DNA of 64,000 nt. It comes from Candidatus Halobonum tyrrellensis G22 (GTDB taxonomy: Archaea; Halobacteriota; Halobacteria; Halobacteriales; Haloferacaceae). Positions 42,836-51,974 of the stretch are shown piece after piece. The position numbers and the translations under genes are program-made. The notes under the pieces were generated by a model that searched no databases, was not told where the DNA came from, and saw only the letters and a program-made list of their open reading frames with translations. Within the stretch, counting starts at the first letter, position 1; each line of letters opens with the position of its first letter. Location of the stretch: the NCBI RefSeq assembly GCF_000495475.1, contig NZ_ASGZ01000002.1, forward strand, positions 240,317 to 304,316. Direction: 5' to 3'.

Positions 42836-43762
42836 ATGACGAGCGACCGGGACGACTACGACATCGTGGTGGACGGCGCCGGCGACGGCGAGTTCGAGAC
42901 GGTGGGGGCGGCGGTCGGCGCGGTGCCGGCCTTCCGCGAGGAGGAGACCCGCATCCTCGTGCGTGCGGGCCGGTACGACGAGAAACTCGTCGTCCCCACC
43001 CACAAGACGAACGTGACGCTCGTCGGCGAGGGCGCCGCGGAGACGGTGCTCACGCACGACGACCACAACGGCAAGCCCGACGGGTTCGGCGGGGAGTTCG
43101 GCACCAGCGGCTCCGCGAGCGCGTTCCTGTTCGGCGACGGCTTCACCGCGCGCGACCTGACGTTCGAGAACGACGCCGGGCGGGTCGGGCAGGCGGTCGC
43201 CGCCCGCGTCGACAGCGACCGCGCGGTGTTCGACGGCTGCCGGTTCGTCGGCAACCAGGACACCCTCTACACGCACGGCCGCGGCACCCGTCAGTACTAC
43301 CGCGACTGCCGTATCGAGGGGACGGTCGACTTCGTGTTCGGCTGGGCGACCGCGTTCTTCGAGGGGTGTGAGGTCGTCTCGAAGGGCGAGAGCGGCTACG
43401 TGACCGCCGCCTCCACCCCCGAAGGCGAGCCGTTCGGCTACGTGTTCGACGACTGCCGGTTCGTGGGCGAGGGGCCCGACGGGTCGGTCTACCTCGGCCG
43501 GCCGTGGCGCCCGCACGCGCGGACGGTCGTGCTGAACTCGTATCTCGGTCCGCACGTCCGGCCAGCGGGGTGGCACAACTGGGACGACCCCGACAAGGAG
43601 GAGACCGCCTTCTACGCCGAGTACCGCAACGAGGGTCCGGGGTACGCGCCCGACGAGCGTGTGGAGTGGTCACACCAGCTAACCGACGAGGAGGCGGCCG
43701 ACCACACGCGAGAGGCGGTGTTCGGCGGCTGGGACCCGACCGACCGTCTCCGGACGGAGTAG
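42836..43762 (+). CDS. Pectin methylesterase (carbohydrate esterase family 8), no signal peptide
   Basis: 308 residues. All family signatures are visible: GFTARDLTFEND-like segment, FVGNQDTLYTH (oxyanion Gln and catalytic Asp neighbourhood), GTVDFVFGWATAFFEGC (second Asp) and LGRPWRPHARTVV (substrate-binding Arg/Trp). It removes methyl groups from polygalacturonate, releasing methanol and carboxylates. No signal peptide is visible, so it may work on imported methylated oligogalacturonides. The ATG at 42836 was chosen because TATA-like CGTATATGT lies about 30 bases upstream; an ATG at 42806 would overlap that box. It follows the KdgD-like gene by 43 bases. Confidence 0.92.
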   Translation: MTSDRDDYDIVVDGAGDGEFETVGAAVGAVPAFREEETRILVRAGRYDEKLVVPTHKTNVTLVGEGAAETVLTHDDHNGKPDGFGGEFGTSGSASAFLFGDGFTARDLTFENDAGRVGQAVAARVDSDRAVFDGCRFVGNQDTLYTHGRGTRQYYRDCRIEGTVDFVFGWATAFFEGCEVVSKGESGYVTAASTPEGEPFGYVFDDCRFVGEGPDGSVYLGRPWRPHARTVVLNSYLGPHVRPAGWHNWDDPDKEETAFYAEYRNEGPGYAPDERVEWSHQLTDEEAADHTREAVFGGWDPTDRLRTE

Positions 43763-43836
43763 CCGGCGGCAGTCGGGGTGCGATCGGACCGTCCGAGTGA
43801 CCGCATCGGAGGCGCGCCCCACCGCCGGCTCGGGGG

Positions 43837-44892
43837 TTACCGGCGCGCGAGCACGTCCTCCGCCACTTCCTCGGTGCCTGCGCTCCCGCCGAGGTCGGGC
43901 GTGCGCGGCGCGTCGGGGTCGGCCAACTGGTCGGCGACCGCACCTTCGAGCGCGTCGGCGGCGTCCGACTCGCCGAGGTGGTCGAACAGCATCGCTCCCG
44001 ACAGGAGCGTCGCGAGCGGGTTCGCCACTCCCTCGCCCGCGATGTCGGGCGCGGAGCCGTGGACGGGTTCGAACATCGAGGGGTAGTCGCCGTCGACGTT
44101 GAGGTTCGCCGACGGCGCCAGTCCCATGCTCCCCGAGACGATGGCGCCCACGTCGGTCAGGATGTCGCCGAACAGGTTGGAGGCGACCAGCACGTCGAAC
44201 TCGTCGGGCCGGCGGACCAGGTCCATCGCCGCGGCGTCGACCAACAGGCGCTCCACCTCCACCTCCGGAAACTCCGCGGCCACGTCGGCGACCACCTCGT
44301 CCCAGAACACCATCCCGTGCGCCTGCGCGTTGGACTTGGTGACGTTCGTCAGGTGGCCCGCCCGGTCGGCCGCCGCCTCGAACGCCGCGCGGACCACCGC
44401 CTCGGTCCCCCGCCGGGTGTACACCGCCGACTGGACCGCCACCTCGTGGGGGTGACCGCGGTGCTCGCGGCCGCCGATGTCGGCGTACTCGCCCTCGGTG
44501 TTCTCGCGGAAGACGACGAGGTCGATGTCGCCGTCCTCGTACCCCCGGAGCGGCGACTCCACGCCGTCGTAGAGGGTCGACGGACGCTTGCACACCTGCT
44601 GGTCGAACCCCTTGCGGATCGGGAGCATCAGCCCGTTGAGCGTCACGTGGTCGGGTATCTCGGGGTCGCCCACCGCGCCGAGGAGGATCGCGTCGAACGG
44701 TTCGAGCGTCTCCAGCCCGTCGTCGGGCATCATCGCCCCCTCCGCGCGGTAGCGGTCGCTGCCCCAGTCGAACTCGGTCCACGTCACGTCGACGCCCGCG
44801 TCCGCGCCGAACCGTTCGAGCACCGGGCGCGCCGCGTCGACCACCGTCGGGCCGATGCCGTCGCCGGGTATCGTGGCTATCTCGTAGGCCAT
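43837..44892 (-). CDS. Isocitrate/isopropylmalate dehydrogenase family, tartrate/D-malate dehydrogenase-like
   Basis: 351 residues. The family opening is TIPGDGIGPTVVDAA. VVFRENTEGEYADIGG provides the phosphate-loop equivalent; this EGEY form is typical of tartrate and D-malate dehydrogenases rather than isocitrate dehydrogenase. VTKSNAQAHGMVFWDE contains the catalytic Lys, FGDILTDVGAIVSGSMGLAPSAN the metal-binding Asp, and FEPVHGSAPDIAG the NAD pocket. It probably oxidatively decarboxylates a 2-hydroxy dicarboxylate. It converges on the pectin methylesterase (74 bases). The ATG at 44892 precedes the first strand directly. Confidence 0.88.
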   Translation of the reverse strand: MAYEIATIPGDGIGPTVVDAARPVLERFGADAGVDVTWTEFDWGSDRYRAEGAMMPDDGLETLEPFDAILLGAVGDPEIPDHVTLNGLMLPIRKGFDQQVCKRPSTLYDGVESPLRGYEDGDIDLVVFRENTEGEYADIGGREHRGHPHEVAVQSAVYTRRGTEAVVRAAFEAAADRAGHLTNVTKSNAQAHGMVFWDEVVADVAAEFPEVEVERLLVDAAAMDLVRRPDEFDVLVASNLFGDILTDVGAIVSGSMGLAPSANLNVDGDYPSMFEPVHGSAPDIAGEGVANPLATLLSGAMLFDHLGESDAADALEGAVADQLADPDAPRTPDLGGSAGTEEVAEDVLARR

Positions 44893-44973
44893 ACCGGACA
44901 CGGGTGGAGCCGTTCCTTCAAGCTGTCGTCGTGAGGGGTCGTGGCCGAGCGTGGACCGTCCGCCGGGGACCGC

Positions 44974-46239
44974 TCACGTCCCGCCGTCGGGGCTATCGAT
45001 GGGTTCGAGGCTCTCGGTGAGCGTCGCGGCCACCAGCCCGGCGGCGACGAACGCCAGCACGCTGATGCAGGTGAACGCGGTCGCGTAGTCGAACCACGTC
45101 GCCAGCGTGCCGACGACGAGCGGTCCCACCACGCCGCCGAGACCGCGCGCGGTCGAGCGCAGCCCCATCAGCTCCGACTCGCGGTCGTCGGGCGCGACGT
45201 CGCCGACGAACGCGACGGTTCCGACGGTCAGCGCGGAGTAGGTCACCGCGTGGACGACGAAGACGGCGCCGCTGACGCCGACCCGGGCGAGCGCCGCGGC
45301 CGGGAGCAACGCGGCGACGGCCGCCAGCGCCTGTACCCCGCTGCCGCCGAGACCGCCGACGATCAGCTTCTTCCGTCCGATAGCGTCGCTCAGCCGCCCG
45401 AACCCGTACATCGAGCCGATCCGGACCGCGGGGCTGACAGCCAGCACCGCGCCCATCGTGAACTCCGAGAGGCCGACGTCGGCGACGAGGTACACCGGGA
45501 CGACCGAGACGAACCCCTTCTCGGTCACGTTCCGGAGCGCGATGCCGACGTAGAGCCAGCCCAGCCCCGTCTCGCGGAACAGCGTCCGGCTCGCTCCCCG
45601 CGGGAGCGCCCGCCGGCGGACCTCCGCGGCGAGCCGCGACGCCGTCAGCGACGCGCCCATCCCCGACGTGGGGTCGTGGAGGAACAGGGTCGCCACGCCG
45701 CCCGCGAGACCGAGACCGACGACGACGAGGTACAGGTCGGTCGGCACCAACACGCCGACGAGGTAGCCCACGAACAGCCGTCCGCCGATCGACCCGACCG
45801 ACCGCGCGCTGTTGTAGAAGCCGACCGACCGACCGCGACCCGCCTCGCCGCCCGACTCGCTCACGAGCGTCAGCATCGTCGACTGGAACCCGGCGGTGAA
45901 CACCGCGAACAGGCCGCGACAGGCGATCTGGAGCGGAACCGACACTCGGAACGCCAGCGGCGCGACCGCCAGCGCCGACAGGAACGCCGTCGCGGTGAGG
46001 ATCAGCCGCCGCCGCCCGGTGATGTCGGCCACCGCGCCCCAGACGGGCGCGAACGCGAGCAGTCCGAACGAGAAGGCGGCGTACGCCAGACTCACCGTGA
46101 ACGGCGACCCGGTCCGGCCCAGGTACACCGCGACCGCCGTCCCGAACAGCGACCCGCACGCGACCCGCGAGACGCCGACGAGCGCGACGGCTCCCGTCCG
46201 GTACCGTATCCGCGACGCCCCGAGCGCTTCGGCCGCCAC
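44974..46239 (-). CDS. Major facilitator superfamily transporter
   Basis: 421 residues, twelve predicted helices with a central cytoplasmic loop around residues 180-215. The MFS loop 2-3 motif is present as GAVADITGRRRLILT, and its counterpart GRLSDAIGRKKLIVGG follows helix 8. The transported substrate is not readable; given neighbours it could be a sugar acid (galacturonate or tartrate). GTG 46239 is preferred to a TTG at 46266 because a CCTTTTTGCC box lies about 28 bases before it. It is transcribed in the same direction as the dehydrogenase at 43837, with an 81-base gap. Confidence 0.85.
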   Translation of the reverse strand: MAAEALGASRIRYRTGAVALVGVSRVACGSLFGTAVAVYLGRTGSPFTVSLAYAAFSFGLLAFAPVWGAVADITGRRRLILTATAFLSALAVAPLAFRVSVPLQIACRGLFAVFTAGFQSTMLTLVSESGGEAGRGRSVGFYNSARSVGSIGGRLFVGYLVGVLVPTDLYLVVVGLGLAGGVATLFLHDPTSGMGASLTASRLAAEVRRRALPRGASRTLFRETGLGWLYVGIALRNVTEKGFVSVVPVYLVADVGLSEFTMGAVLAVSPAVRIGSMYGFGRLSDAIGRKKLIVGGLGGSGVQALAAVAALLPAAALARVGVSGAVFVVHAVTYSALTVGTVAFVGDVAPDDRESELMGLRSTARGLGGVVGPLVVGTLATWFDYATAFTCISVLAFVAAGLVAATLTESLEPIDSPDGGT

Positions 46240-46366
46240 GACCGGCGGGTCCGCGCCGCCGGGCAAAAAGGTTGGTCTCGCGGCACACGACGCCTCGGCG
46301 ACCCCGCCCGCGAGCGCGTACCGGCGTCCGATGAGTTCCCCGGAGGGGAACTATCGCCGGACCGGC

Positions 46367-48853
46367 TCAGTCGTCGGTCGGGAGTTCGACGGCTATGGAG
46401 TGGTCGCCGGGACCGTACGTCTCCGTCGTCGCGTACAGCAGTTCCTGTTGGTCGACGGTGTCCATCGAGAACTCGGCGGTGGGCGCGGAGTGGACCGCCA
46501 GCGACAGCGTCACCTCCTCGCAGTCGTCGGCGACGGTGAAGTCGACCGTCCCCGTCCCCGACTCGGGCGCGTAGATGTGGCCGTAGTCGAGGCAGTCGCG
46601 TAGCTCCGCGCTCGGCCACGCCGTGTCCTTGTCGACCAAGCCCTCGCCGGGCGTGCCGCGTGCGAACCGCATCAGGCGGTCCTCGTCGGCGTACAGGCCG
46701 TCCTCGCCGAGTTCCTCGATCGGTTCGCCCGCGACGAAGTCGACCTGGTAGTACTCCACCTGCGGCCGTTCGACGCGGGCGGCGTGCGATTCGAGCCACG
46801 CGCGCGTCCCGCCCGCGGGGACGGTCAGCGACCGGGTGTTCTCGTCGAGACTCGGGTAGCCGCCGACCTCCTCCTGGCTGTCGATGTAGTTCTCGACGCC
46901 CTCCCGAACGTCCTCGACGACCCGCCGGTCGTGGTACGTTCGGTCGGCCGGCCGCGCGCCCGCGTTCTGCAGGTCGTGTTCGACCGTCCGCTCGGAGGCG
47001 AGCGGTTCGAGTCCCTCGGGCCACAGCGGCCGCTCGTCGACCACGCTCACGTCGTCGTCGACCATCGGCACGTCGCCGTCGGTGTAGTTGTCCGCGAGGT
47101 GGGCGACGGCGGTGGTCACGCCGTCCTCGGCGAACACGTTGGCCTCGTCGGTGCGCGGGCCGAGGTAGGCGTTCCCCTCGATGCTCGCGTCCGTGTCGGG
47201 GTCCAGCCACGTCCCGTCCTCGTAGTTGAACACCACGTTGCCGACGACGGCGCTCTCGGTGCCCTCCTTGAGCCGCGGGTGGCGGTCGGTGTTCTGCGAC
47301 CAGACGTTACCCAGCAGGGCGACGTTCTCGGCGTTGTTACCGATGAGCGAGCCGTAGCCGTGACTCCCCTTGGGGTGGACCGAGTCGTGGAGCGCCTCGA
47401 CGATGAGGCAGTTCGAGACGGTCGTGTCGCTCGTGTCGTAGCCGACCGAGAGCACCTCGTCCACGCTCCAACTCGCGGAGACGTGGTCGATGACGTTGTT
47501 CCGCGTCTCGTCGGCGGTGTTGACCGCGTCGAGCGCCCAGCTCTCGGTGGGCTCGTCGTAGCCCGCGTCGCCGAGGCGGACGCGGACGTGCTGGATCACG
47601 CAGTCGTCGGCGGCGACGTTCAGCCGTCCCTTGATCAGCGTGATCCCCGGCGAGGGCGCGGTCTGCCCCGCCAGGTACAACTTGTCGTACGGCACCGCCA
47701 GGTCCCGTACCTCCAGGTCGATGGTGCCGCTGGTCTCGAAGACGACGAGTCGCTCGCCGTCGACGCTGACCGCCTTGCCGAGTTGGCGGCGCGTGGGCTC
47801 GCGTATCTTGATCACCGGCGTCGTGTCGTCGAGCCACGGCGCGGCGTCGGCGAACCCGTCCCCGGGTCCGAACTGCGAACTGGTCTCCGGGCCGGCGTCG
47901 TCCGGCGGGCCGCCGCCGTCGGTTGGGGCGGCGGTGCTGAACACCGCAGTCGCCCCCGTCGCCGTGTCGCCGTCGCTCGTCTCGGCGACCGCGCGGACCT
48001 CGTAGTAGCGTCGTCCCGTCAGGTCGTCGACCGTCGCGCTGAACTCGCCGGCCGACGAGCGCGCGGTCGCCTCCGTCTCCGTCCACGACTCCGTGGGTAC
48101 CTCCCGATACTCGAAGCGGCAGTCGGCGGCGTCGGCGCCGCCCAGGTCCGTGAGTTCGCCGGCGAGCGTCGCCGACGTCTCGCCGACGTCCGTCACCTCG
48201 TTCGTCGAGACCAGCGGGACGCCCGCCTGCGTGGAGACGCTCCCGGCGACTTCCACCTCGCCGATGTCCCGGTTGGTGTCGGGTTCGACCCCCGAGAGGT
48301 TCTGGAACGTCGCGGTACACAGTTCGCCGACGACGTGGCTCGTCACCGACAGTCCGAGGTAGACCTGGTCGCCGAGCGCGATGTCGTCCGGGCCGAGACG
48401 CTCGATCAGCGTCCAGTCGCTGCCGTCGGTCGAGTGGTACGTCTCGACGGTGTCGCCCGCCCGTCGAAGCCGCATCCAGTCGGCGGGTGTGCCGCCGACG
48501 CTGCTGGTCTCGGCGCCCGCTTCCGGTCGGTACTGCATCGACGCCTCGCCGTTGGGCCGCCGGCGGACCATCGCGTTCGCCGCGTCCGCGTCGAGCGACG
48601 CCCGCACCATCGGTCCGCACTTGGTGAAGCTCTCGATGTCCTCGATGAACGGGTTCTGCACCGCCACGTCGAAGTCACCGCTCACCTCCGCGTAGTAGTA
48701 GTGGAACGCGTCCTGCGTGCTCCAGATGTCCTCGCCGCCGCCCTTCATGGTTATCACCGTCGCGGCCGCCGCGGACCCGCCGAACAGGCCGGCCGCCGTA
48801 CCGATACTCCCTGCACCGATCGTCCGCAGGATCGTGCGTCTGTCGGGATTCAT
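46367..48853 (-). CDS. Secreted multidomain pectate-lyase-like protein with C-terminal module
   Basis: 828 residues. A Tat-like signal (PDRRTILRTIGAGS) with the hydrophobic stretch to SAAAAT is followed by a jelly-roll domain (about 30-185, resembling DUF1349/concanavalin-like domains; TQDAFHYYYAEVSGDFDVAV, DWMRLRRAGDTVETYHSTDG). A fibronectin-III-like segment follows (about 215-310), then a right-handed beta-helix of the pectate-lyase type (about 350-640) with HVRVRLGDAG, NNVIDHVSASWSVDEVLS, NVWSQNTDRHPRLKEGT. Residues 702-825 are the module shared with the PhoD protein at 27352. It would cleave pectate outside the cell by beta-elimination. Catalytic residues could not be fixed with certainty. 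The start at ATG 48853 opens the signal peptide; a TATA-like GTTTTATTAAC is about 50 bases upstream. Confidence 0.82.
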   Translation of the reverse strand: MNPDRRTILRTIGAGSIGTAAGLFGGSAAAATVITMKGGGEDIWSTQDAFHYYYAEVSGDFDVAVQNPFIEDIESFTKCGPMVRASLDADAANAMVRRRPNGEASMQYRPEAGAETSSVGGTPADWMRLRRAGDTVETYHSTDGSDWTLIERLGPDDIALGDQVYLGLSVTSHVVGELCTATFQNLSGVEPDTNRDIGEVEVAGSVSTQAGVPLVSTNEVTDVGETSATLAGELTDLGGADAADCRFEYREVPTESWTETEATARSSAGEFSATVDDLTGRRYYEVRAVAETSDGDTATGATAVFSTAAPTDGGGPPDDAGPETSSQFGPGDGFADAAPWLDDTTPVIKIREPTRRQLGKAVSVDGERLVVFETSGTIDLEVRDLAVPYDKLYLAGQTAPSPGITLIKGRLNVAADDCVIQHVRVRLGDAGYDEPTESWALDAVNTADETRNNVIDHVSASWSVDEVLSVGYDTSDTTVSNCLIVEALHDSVHPKGSHGYGSLIGNNAENVALLGNVWSQNTDRHPRLKEGTESAVVGNVVFNYEDGTWLDPDTDASIEGNAYLGPRTDEANVFAEDGVTTAVAHLADNYTDGDVPMVDDDVSVVDERPLWPEGLEPLASERTVEHDLQNAGARPADRTYHDRRVVEDVREGVENYIDSQEEVGGYPSLDENTRSLTVPAGGTRAWLESHAARVERPQVEYYQVDFVAGEPIEELGEDGLYADEDRLMRFARGTPGEGLVDKDTAWPSAELRDCLDYGHIYAPESGTGTVDFTVADDCEEVTLSLAVHSAPTAEFSMDTVDQQELLYATTETYGPGDHSIAVELPTDD

Positions 48854-49261
48854 GGGGGTTCGTGGGATCGCTCCCGAGTCACAGAGGCGATGGCGGGTTA
48901 ATAAAACTAGTCCCATCGAACATTATAGTCCTTCGAGGAGGTAAGTAGGGCGCTCCCCGACGCGTGGTCGGCCGTCCGCCCGAGGACCGTCGACCGTTCC
49001 CCTAACCCGATCATCTTTCCGTACGAATGCACCCGTCCGCGCCCGACTGTCTCGGCCGTAACGCCCGCCGACGGTCGCGTTCGGCCCGGTTCGTCGGGTT
49101 CCCGCCCGACCGGAGGAATCGACGAGGATGGATCTTACAGCGGTACCGCTGTAAGGCACCGCGTTCCCGTGGGGGGAACGACCCGGTCCCGTAGCGGATC
49201 CGGAGGTGCGTCTACCCCGGGTGGTTCGTTCGGGCGGGGAGAGGTCCGCGACCGGGGGCGG
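48854..49261. other. 408-bp intergenic region upstream of the pectate-lyase-like gene
   Basis: No gene is supported. It contains the promoter of the leftward pectate-lyase-like gene (TATA-like box near 48903, minus strand) and the perfect palindrome at 49134-49155 listed separately. The rest is unremarkable GC-rich DNA. Confidence 0.45.
49134..49155. repeat. 22-bp perfect palindrome
   Basis: CTTACAGCGGT is followed directly by its exact reverse complement. It lies about 280 bases upstream of the pectate-lyase-like gene and 107 bases after the stop of the small membrane gene. The core AGCGGTACCGCT resembles that of the palindrome upstream of phoD (27244-27265), and the outer arms TTACAG...CTGTAA resemble those near 19948-19967. 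Confidence 0.55.
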
Positions 49262-49504
49262 TTACGGTCCGTCGTCGCTGAGGTAGCCGCACCGCCAGAA
49301 GACGGCGCCGATCACGACCAGGAGGCCACCCGCGAGCGCGAAGTCCATCATAAGAACCACGTACGATGCGGTCCCCTTCTCGACGCTGGTGAGCGACAGG
49401 AGACCCAACAGTAAGAACAGCACCGTCATCGCCAACAGTCCCACCCAGAGCATCTTCCGGCGACACACCCACTTCTTGAAGAACGCCCGTTCGGAGGTTC
49501 CCAT
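49262..49504 (-). CDS. Small two-helix membrane protein
   Basis: 80 residues. A basic, Cys-containing N-terminus (FFKKWVCRRK) leads into two hydrophobic helices, LWVGLLAMTVLFLLLGLLSL and YVVLMMDFALAGGLLVVIGA, and a short acidic tail. Positive charges before helix 1 suggest both termini are cytoplasmic. The function is unknown. The ATG at 49504 was chosen because the frame upstream is Arg/Gly-rich. It is divergent from the binding-protein gene at 49730. Confidence 0.65.
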   Translation of the reverse strand: MGTSERAFFKKWVCRRKMLWVGLLAMTVLFLLLGLLSLTSVEKGTASYVVLMMDFALAGGLLVVIGAVFWRCGYLSDDGP

Positions 49505-49729
49505 TCGCTTTCCCGTTGTACGAACCCGGTTATAGAGGTTTGGGCGCCGCGGCGCCGGGGTGCCGCCGACTGGGCCTGTGCGCCGGCCCTTCCCATGCGA
49601 CCCCCACCTCCCGCGCGGATGACCCACTCGCGCGAGCGTCCGCGCCCCCGAGCGGCGATACGAGGTATTCACCCGTCCTTACTCATTATCGATGAATATA
49701 TATGTGGGTCTCCTAATGAACGGGGTGCA

Positions 49730-51838
49730 ATGGGATCGCAAACCAGTGAGGACTGTGACGACTGGATCAGCGACGACGAGTGGGGAGACGTGGCACCCCA
49801 GACCCGTCGTCGACTGCTGAGAAACGCGTTCGGCGGGGCCGCAGGGCTGGCGGCGCTCGCCGGCTGTAGCGGCGAGGACGGCGAGTCGACCCCGACCCCG
49901 CTGCAAGGCGAGGGGGACGGCGACACCGGCGGCTCGACGACCGAGTCGGGGTCGGACACGTCGACGTCGGGCGGCGGCGGCGCCACCCTCGACCACATCA
50001 TCTCGCTCGCGCCGACCGAGGCGCGGTTCAACCCCTACGGGAACGCGACCAACTGGTCGTTCCGGTGGTACTGGGCGATGTTCGACCAGTTCGCGGTCCA
50101 CGACAAGGTGACGAACAAGACCAAGGGGATGGTCGTCCAGGACTGGGAGTACGCCGACGACGGGACGGTCACCTGGAACATCCGCGACAACTACACCTGG
50201 CACGACGGGTCGGATCTGGTCGCGGAGGACGTCGCAACCCAACTCAAGATCGGCCAGCTGATGGGGACGGTCAACAAGGGGTACGGCGCAGAGCCCCTCT
50301 ACGAGAACGTCCGGACGAACGGCGACTACGAACTCCAGTTCGATCTGGTCGAACCGGACGTCAGCCGCGAGATCTTCGAGTTCGGCCACATGAAGCGCCG
50401 GGCGTGGCTGTGGGCCCACCGCGACATCTGGGGCGAGTTCGCCACGCGGTTCGACGAACTCGGCGAGGACGAGGACAAGACCGAACTCCAGAACGAACTG
50501 ATGCAGACGGTCAAGTCGCCCGCGTGGGACAACTCGCAGGTCCCGGGCAACTCCGTGTGGGAGTTCACGAGCGGCGAGGAGAACGTCGCACACTTCGAAC
50601 CGTACGACGACTACGTCAGCCCGTACAGCGACACCGAGTGGGCGAGCGGCGAGATCACGGGCGACATGATCGACTACTCCCTCGACTGGCACCGCTACCC
50701 CAACCAGCAGCAGCGGACCCAGGCGATGCAGGAGGGGGTCATCGACGTCAGCTACCCGCCGGACTCCGAGTCCGCTCGCGAGAGCATCCGGGAGATGGGC
50801 TGGGGACCGGCGGACGACCTCGACGAGGACCAGATCGTCCCCTCGATGCGGAGCGGGTCGATGAGCGTCCTCTACAACCACCAGAGCCCCATCACGGGCG
50901 ACTCCCGCGTTCGGAAGGCGATCCAACACGTCGTCCCGCGGAAGCCGCTGGTCTCGTGGGTCACCGACTACCAGAGCTACTGGGTCGAAGACCGGATCCC
51001 CTCGGGTATCGGTCAGGACAAGGAGGTGCCGTGGTTCGGCGGAGCGACCGACTGGCCCAGCGGCGGGCTGACCGACCTCCAGAACTACGCCCACACCAAG
51101 GACGACGTCGACACGGAGCGCGCGACCCAACTGCTCCAAGACGCCGGCTTCTCGAAGAACGGCGGCCGCTGGCAGGACCCGGACGGCAACAACGTCACGC
51201 TCCGCTTTTACACCGCCACGTCGGGCGAGGAACCGATGGCGCTGCGGTTCGCGCAGATCATGAAGTCGTACCTCGACGAGTTCGGTCTCCAGACGGAGGT
51301 CACCGCTCAGGAGGCGACGATCCGCTCGGGTAACACGCTCGAGTCGGGCGACTGGGAGCTGATGTTCGACACCTGGGGCGGCGCCAAGAGCGGTCCGGCG
51401 TTCCTCGACTTCCAGACCTCGTTCCGCCTCCAGCAGACGCTCAACGGCGACCCGATCCCGACCAACGAGAACTGGGCGATGAACCGGCAGCTCGAGGTGC
51501 CGTACCCGATCGGCAACCCCGACGGCGACCTCCAGCAGGTCGACATCATCGACAAACTCAACGAGCTCCGGGTGCAGATGTCCGAAGAGGAGCGTCGTCA
51601 GCTCATCACCGAGGTGGCGTGGATCTACAACCAAACGCTCCCGATGATGACGATCAACGAGGAGGGCGGCACCGGCGGCTACTGGCTGAACCACGACAAC
51701 TGGGACACCCAGGCGCCGAACAACAACCAGAACCCGGCGTACCGCTACGAGATCGTCGAGGTGGGCCAGTACTCCTACTGCCAGTACATGGCGAAGATGG
51801 GTACGGAGTACTTCAGCCCGGCCGGCCCGGACAGCTAA
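49730..51838 (+). CDS. ABC transporter solute-binding lipoprotein (SBP family 5), probable oligogalacturonide binder 2
   Basis: 702 residues, a close paralogue of 39720-41804. They share the N-terminal DEWG motif, the Tat motif TRRRLL, the lipobox LAGC (about residue 45) and long matching blocks such as WHDGSDLVAEDVATQLKIGQ, NQQQRTQAM, RKAIQHVVPRKPL and NTLESGDWELM. The two proteins have canonical lobe order. It lies immediately before the fused permease (137 bases), so it is the likely main ligand-binding subunit. A TATA-like AATATATATG at about 49694-49703 precedes the ATG at 49730 with a very short leader. The substrate is probably oligogalacturonides, by context. Confidence 0.87.
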   Translation: MGSQTSEDCDDWISDDEWGDVAPQTRRRLLRNAFGGAAGLAALAGCSGEDGESTPTPLQGEGDGDTGGSTTESGSDTSTSGGGGATLDHIISLAPTEARFNPYGNATNWSFRWYWAMFDQFAVHDKVTNKTKGMVVQDWEYADDGTVTWNIRDNYTWHDGSDLVAEDVATQLKIGQLMGTVNKGYGAEPLYENVRTNGDYELQFDLVEPDVSREIFEFGHMKRRAWLWAHRDIWGEFATRFDELGEDEDKTELQNELMQTVKSPAWDNSQVPGNSVWEFTSGEENVAHFEPYDDYVSPYSDTEWASGEITGDMIDYSLDWHRYPNQQQRTQAMQEGVIDVSYPPDSESARESIREMGWGPADDLDEDQIVPSMRSGSMSVLYNHQSPITGDSRVRKAIQHVVPRKPLVSWVTDYQSYWVEDRIPSGIGQDKEVPWFGGATDWPSGGLTDLQNYAHTKDDVDTERATQLLQDAGFSKNGGRWQDPDGNNVTLRFYTATSGEEPMALRFAQIMKSYLDEFGLQTEVTAQEATIRSGNTLESGDWELMFDTWGGAKSGPAFLDFQTSFRLQQTLNGDPIPTNENWAMNRQLEVPYPIGNPDGDLQQVDIIDKLNELRVQMSEEERRQLITEVAWIYNQTLPMMTINEEGGTGGYWLNHDNWDTQAPNNNQNPAYRYEIVEVGQYSYCQYMAKMGTEYFSPAGPDS

Positions 51839-51974
51839 GCCACCGCTCGACGCGTCTGGCTCCCCATCTCTCTCGGTTTCTGACGGGCGGTTCGGGGCCG
51901 CGGCGGCTCCACGGCTCACCGCCCCCGTGTCCGTAATGGTTAAGTGTGAAGGTGGAGCGTTATCACCTAGCAGG

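Noticed and set aside
49679..51919. 746-codon open frame on the minus strand opposite the binding protein
   Set aside because: It is antisense to a clear SBP family 5 gene. Long antisense frames are expected in GC3-rich DNA, and its composition is Arg/Val/Leu-rich without motifs.
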